A DNA stretch of 64,000 nucleotides from positions 1 through 64,000 of the forward strand of contig CAJNAR010000169.1 of the NCBI GenBank assembly GCA_905220665.1, in the 5' to 3' direction. Shown piece after piece: positions 60,415-64,000 of the stretch; position 1 is the stretch's first letter, and every line of letters starts with the position of its first letter. The position numbers and the translations under genes are program-made. The DNA comes from Albugo candida (lineage: Eukaryota; Oomycota; Peronosporomycetes; Albuginales; Albuginaceae). Under the pieces are notes generated by a model that worked only from the letters and a program-made list of their open reading frames with translations, was not told where the DNA came from and searched no databases.

Positions 60415-62407
60415 TCACCATTCGGTCTCATGGTAATCTTTGAGGAATTTCCCGTACACAAGCTTACCAGAGCTGTAACCAACGAACACAGGGTCCAGGA
60501 TACGTGCAGCAGCATCAACTTCATCGATTGGTGTCTGAAAGTTTGACACTTGTGCATACGTATGTGCTTTCTCCAGCGGATTTTCATCATTGATCCATCT
60601 ACCAGTTCGAGAAAATCAGACACTGTGAAGAATAGATAAGGAGAATATGACGTACCCCGTGTCAACAGAGTTCATATACACATATCGCTTTGCCAGATCT
60701 TCGGAGCATGTCCGTGTCATCATATTAAGAGCTGCTTTGGCCATATTTGTGTGAGGATGAGTCGGTGTTTTATATCGATAAAATTTGCCTTCCATCGCAC
60801 TAACGTTAACAATGAATTTATGACCATTGTGAGCGTTTGCGTCTTTTTCTAAAAGCGGTAGAAGACGATTGTTGATGATGAACGGAGTCAATGTATTGAT
60901 TGCAAATACTTCAGCAACTTCCGGCGTAGAGATTTCCCCAAGTTTAAGCACCCAAGAATTACTCGACCGCAGATCGACTTGTTGGCCGTTTACATCAACA
61001 ACTCCTACTGGAAATGCGCTCGAGTCGGTACCGAATTTTTCATCACTTAACAGCAACGGAATTTGAGACTTTTCAGCAGAAAGCATTCGAAGAGTGCTCG
61101 TAGGTGATGATAGTGTGCCTTTTCCTTCTGGTGGTTCCGAGCAGGTGCTGAGATCAGATGATGAAGGAATCGCTCGAGTAGCGCATTGTGCGGCTTCAAA
61201 TGCATCTTGATCATGCAGGAGCAATTGGATTGCTTCATTCGTGTCCTTTAAGGGCACGCGTTCGGTGTCGATTAAATGCTGATAATATTTTGGAGGTCTT
61301 CGAATCGTTTGACAAGCATTATGAACAATGATATCCAAGCGATGATAGCTAAAAGGATTGAGAAATGTCACTCAATGAAAAATTCGGAAATAAGTGGGAC
61401 ACGCACTGCTCGCGGATATTGGCTACAAATTCTTCCAAATGAACAAGATCTCGAAAATCTAGTCCATAGATTTGCAAACGACCTCGAAATGTGTCAAATG
61501 ATGGATGTCCTGTGAAACGAATGGCAGCATTTTTGGGAAAACGGGTGGTTACAATCACAAATGCTCCAGCTTCAAGCAACTTTATCACAACTTGGAAGCC
61601 GATTTTGACTCGACCACCTGTAACTAATGCGACTTTGCCCCGAAGATTGCACGTCTGAAATCGTTTCTCAAAGTTTAACTCCGCACAAGCTGATGATGAC
61701 AGAATGAAACATAAGTACTCTATCAAAAGGTTGTGCGATAATGTGAACGCACATGGACAAAGTTGATCATAAAACGAATGAATTTGATCGAAACGGCTTT
61801 TACACGTGTAACATGAGCGGAAATTCTGCAGCTCCAAACCGCGACGAGTATCATTGACTGCATCGATCGATTTCATCGTCTCCGTAGACGAAGCAACTCC
61901 ATCGGCAATTAGAGGCATTGTATGTGAAACATTGTCGTTCGCTTGCAGCAACTTTTGCAAGTTTTCCATCCGTTCACGTCGTAACGCAGTCGTATTGATA
62001 TACTTTTGGTCAAGCATCTTTTTCTTCTTGACTCGTGCCCGTTTTTCCTCGCGTAATTGTTTGTCTTGGAGGTACTTTTTTCTCGACATTCCACCAAATT
62101 TGCGCTTCTCCAAAAAATCTGTCAATGGTACCAAAGCCTTTCGCGCTGATCGAAGTTGTGGGTGTTGCAGTAAGTTTACATTCTCACCCAACTGTAAAAG
62201 AACCTGTACAGAAAGAGATTGGATGGATTGATATACAGCGAGATGAAAAAGTCTTACTTTATTGAAGATTTCTAGCTCTTTGTGTGAGAATGGAAGTGGA
62301 TTGGTGGTGGAGGATGGTGAAGGTTCGGGGCATGGTTCTACTGCGATTTGTTCAGGCAAGCTGGAAGTAGATGGAAGTGTGTCTTCCTCGCTGTAGCCAT
62401 CCAGCAT
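60415..62407 (-). CDS. Short-chain dehydrogenase/reductase with long N-terminal extension
   Basis: Five exons (62258-62407, 61753-62203, 61407-61689, 60656-61348, 60415-60598) join in frame to 586 residues, about twice a typical SDR. Residues 1-150 are charged and coiled-coil-like with strongly basic runs. A small zinc-ribbon-like segment follows (C-Y-T-C ... C-P-S-C, split by an intron). The Rossmann core then starts G-K-V-A-L-V-T-G-G-R-V-K-I-G, with D-F-R-D, I-V-H-N-A, and an active-site region near V-N-V-S-A-M-E-G and Y-R-Y-K. A roughly 110-residue insert separates beta-strand 4 from the catalytic half. Two introns use GTGCGT donors. Substrate unknown; NAD(P) dependence inferred from the glycine motif. 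It lies 139 bp upstream of UPRT on the same strand. Confidence 0.85.
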
Positions 62408-62660
62408 ACGTCACCAGCGATTTGAGTGTACAGTAAACTTGCGCTTAAGTATGTGTGAAATAAAGCGACAAAAAAAATGAGCTTCTCGAGGTTGAGTAAT
62501 AATTCGTTTATTTTGTATGATATAATCGATTCACATAAGTTTCCTCGCATTAAAATAGTTCTGACGAATAAGTGCATCATAAGAATAGAAGCTCTTGTAC
62601 TGATTACTTGATGAATGAAGGTTACTATTGTATATCGCTCATTGAATACTTGATGAAAAA

Positions 62661-64000
62661 CTAATCGACTTTATCAGAAATGCCGACTGAATTGATTTTT
62701 CCATCTTGGAATGTTGCACGGAGCCTTTGCTTTTGGATGAATGTCACCAAAATGTATACATTGACACAGAAGAATAACAGTCCGGCCATCCATAGGTGCA
62801 AAAAAGTATTTGCACCTTTCATCTCCAAATAGTACGCCCAATACAACCAATGCAACTGAATAAGGCGAAATTTTAGTATACAATACCCTTTTGCTTGACG
62901 CCTACCTCTGCGCCCAGCCAAATGAGTATGAGCCACAATCCTCTCCATAAAAGTGATAATTTCGAATATGGGAGAATGAGCGGGAGAAACGCCGTATACC
63001 ACAAGAAATACTGCAAGAATTCGTATCAGCATCAAAATATGTGGTCTTCATCAAAGTTGAAATTACCTGCGCGGTGCATACTTTGTTGAAAATGACAAAT
63101 ACATATGTCAATAAAAACAATGAAAAGCATAAATCGCGCCCAAAGCGAATCGAAATTACGATTATGGTGAGCATTTGCGGCACGAATGCCAGCAAACCCA
63201 GTCCGAGACCTGTGGAAGTATTGTACCTATCGCCAACGTATCAGTAACTCAGACGAGCATGAAATGCTGAGTACCTCAAATAAAGATCGTAAAAGTAAAC
63301 TGAGAAGTTGTGCCGATTATCTGTTCGTATCAGATGATACAAATACGTCTCATAGAGAAATGGATAGCCATATCTGCCAAAAGCAAGAAGGATCATATCC
63401 GATAGCTTTGACGTGGAGTAGTACCAACATTTGATAAAACAACATCAAGAGTGCCATAAAACTGAGCCCGCTAATGATGCCGAATGTGAAGCGGTTCCAA
63501 TTTATCCAATGTAGTGGTTTGGCCCAGCGAGTATTTGACGTGATTACAGGTCTAGAGGTTACATCATAAGTTCTATCGAGACACTGATTGATAGAACCTC
63601 AGTGATATACTGAAGAATGAATGATATGTATAATTACCATAAACAAGGCCAATGTATAGACAATTGGATAAATCTTGAAGTGCACTGCAAAACCAAAGCT
63701 AGCCGACCTCTTAGTTTACCGAATGATAAATTTCTGTAAAGCTTACAAAATGGCAGCAATCCATGTTCGTTTTGTCACTAAAAAATATATCGTGGCCATG
63801 ACTAACATCACCACAATGACATCTGCATTTCCTCGTGTCGAGATGTTGATGGAAAAAGGATGAAATAGCCATATACACGTATACTTTATGGCTTCTACTT
63901 GTTTCGAATGAAAAATGCGAGTATAACTCTGTAAAGTGCGAGAGTATGTTACCGCTAGTATTTAGTCCCTGGAGTCTCAATATTTTCATAAGCAAAAGGC
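62661..64000 (-). CDS. PIGM: PIG-M, GPI mannosyltransferase I (partial, 5' end outside)
   Basis: This ER-membrane enzyme adds the first mannose to glycosylphosphatidylinositol precursors. Exons in the window are 63953-64000 (incomplete), 63747-63894, 63638-63698, 63429-63583, 63275-63373, 63067-63226, 62906-63010 and 62661-62855, all joining in frame. Family landmarks include [41 protein letters not shown] joined to Y-F-L-W-Y across an intron, and F-L-H-L-W-M-A-G-L near the C-terminus. Multiple hydrophobic helices are evident. The donor between the fourth and fifth exons (GTTGGT) is non-ideal. The N-terminal D-x-D catalytic region lies beyond the right edge. Confidence 0.87.

Overview
This window is nuclear DNA of a eukaryote. 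The genes are split by very short GT-AG introns, mostly 45-66 bp, and joining exons across them restores conserved proteins in frame. The best fit is an oomycete. Support comes from a zinc-finger protein built of C-x4-C...H-G-G modules typical of oomycete 'WRKY19-like' proteins, FYVE-domain fusions, tiny introns, and tightly packed housekeeping genes alternating with gene-poor islands that hold secreted-protein candidates. A white-rust-like (Albugo-type) genome is my guess, but the sequence alone does not prove it.

Layout. 1-10.5 kb: a minus-strand gene made almost entirely of about 56 near-identical 180-bp (60-residue) coiled-coil repeats. It is interrupted by one nonsense change and, further downstream, two 1-bp deletions. 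10.5-12.7 kb: gene-poor, with coding relics. 12.7-22.7 kb: an ataxin-2 homolog (+), then on the minus strand the spliceosomal WD40 protein PRPF4, an SLC25A51-like mitochondrial carrier, and a large C1/C2-domain membrane protein. 22.7-30.4 kb: gene-poor island with a small membrane protein, a decayed paralog of the repeat gene's N-terminus, an orphan signal-peptide exon, and an intact 344-aa predicted secreted protein. 30.4-43.3 kb: dense housekeeping block with UVRAG/VPS38-like (-), kinesin-13 (+), UBE3C-type HECT ligase (-), RPL4 (-), a four-exon putative nuclear protein (-), a DHHC palmitoyltransferase (+) and RRS1 (+). 43.5-44.3 kb: the HGG zinc-finger gene (-). 44.3-54.9 kb: second gene-poor island with relics and a pepsin-fold-like protein whose second catalytic motif looks destroyed. 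54.9-64.0 kb: second dense block with an Arb2-FYVE-AGC-kinase fusion (+), NR2C2AP (+), a small FYVE protein (-), uracil phosphoribosyltransferase (-), a short-chain dehydrogenase with a long N-terminal extension (-) and a partial PIG-M GPI mannosyltransferase (-) running off the right edge.

The conserved genes cover unrelated core processes: splicing, translation and ribosome assembly, ubiquitination, autophagy and endosome function, mitochondrial NAD transport, GPI anchors and pyrimidine salvage. They do not form a pathway cluster. The two most unusual items are the giant homogenised coiled-coil repeat gene, with its decaying distal half and a decayed paralog 14 kb away, and the hydrolase-like/FYVE/kinase fusion. 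The gene-poor islands carry signal-peptide proteins and broken genes, a pattern consistent with a fast-evolving effector compartment. Exon boundaries were derived by hand from splice motifs and frame continuity.
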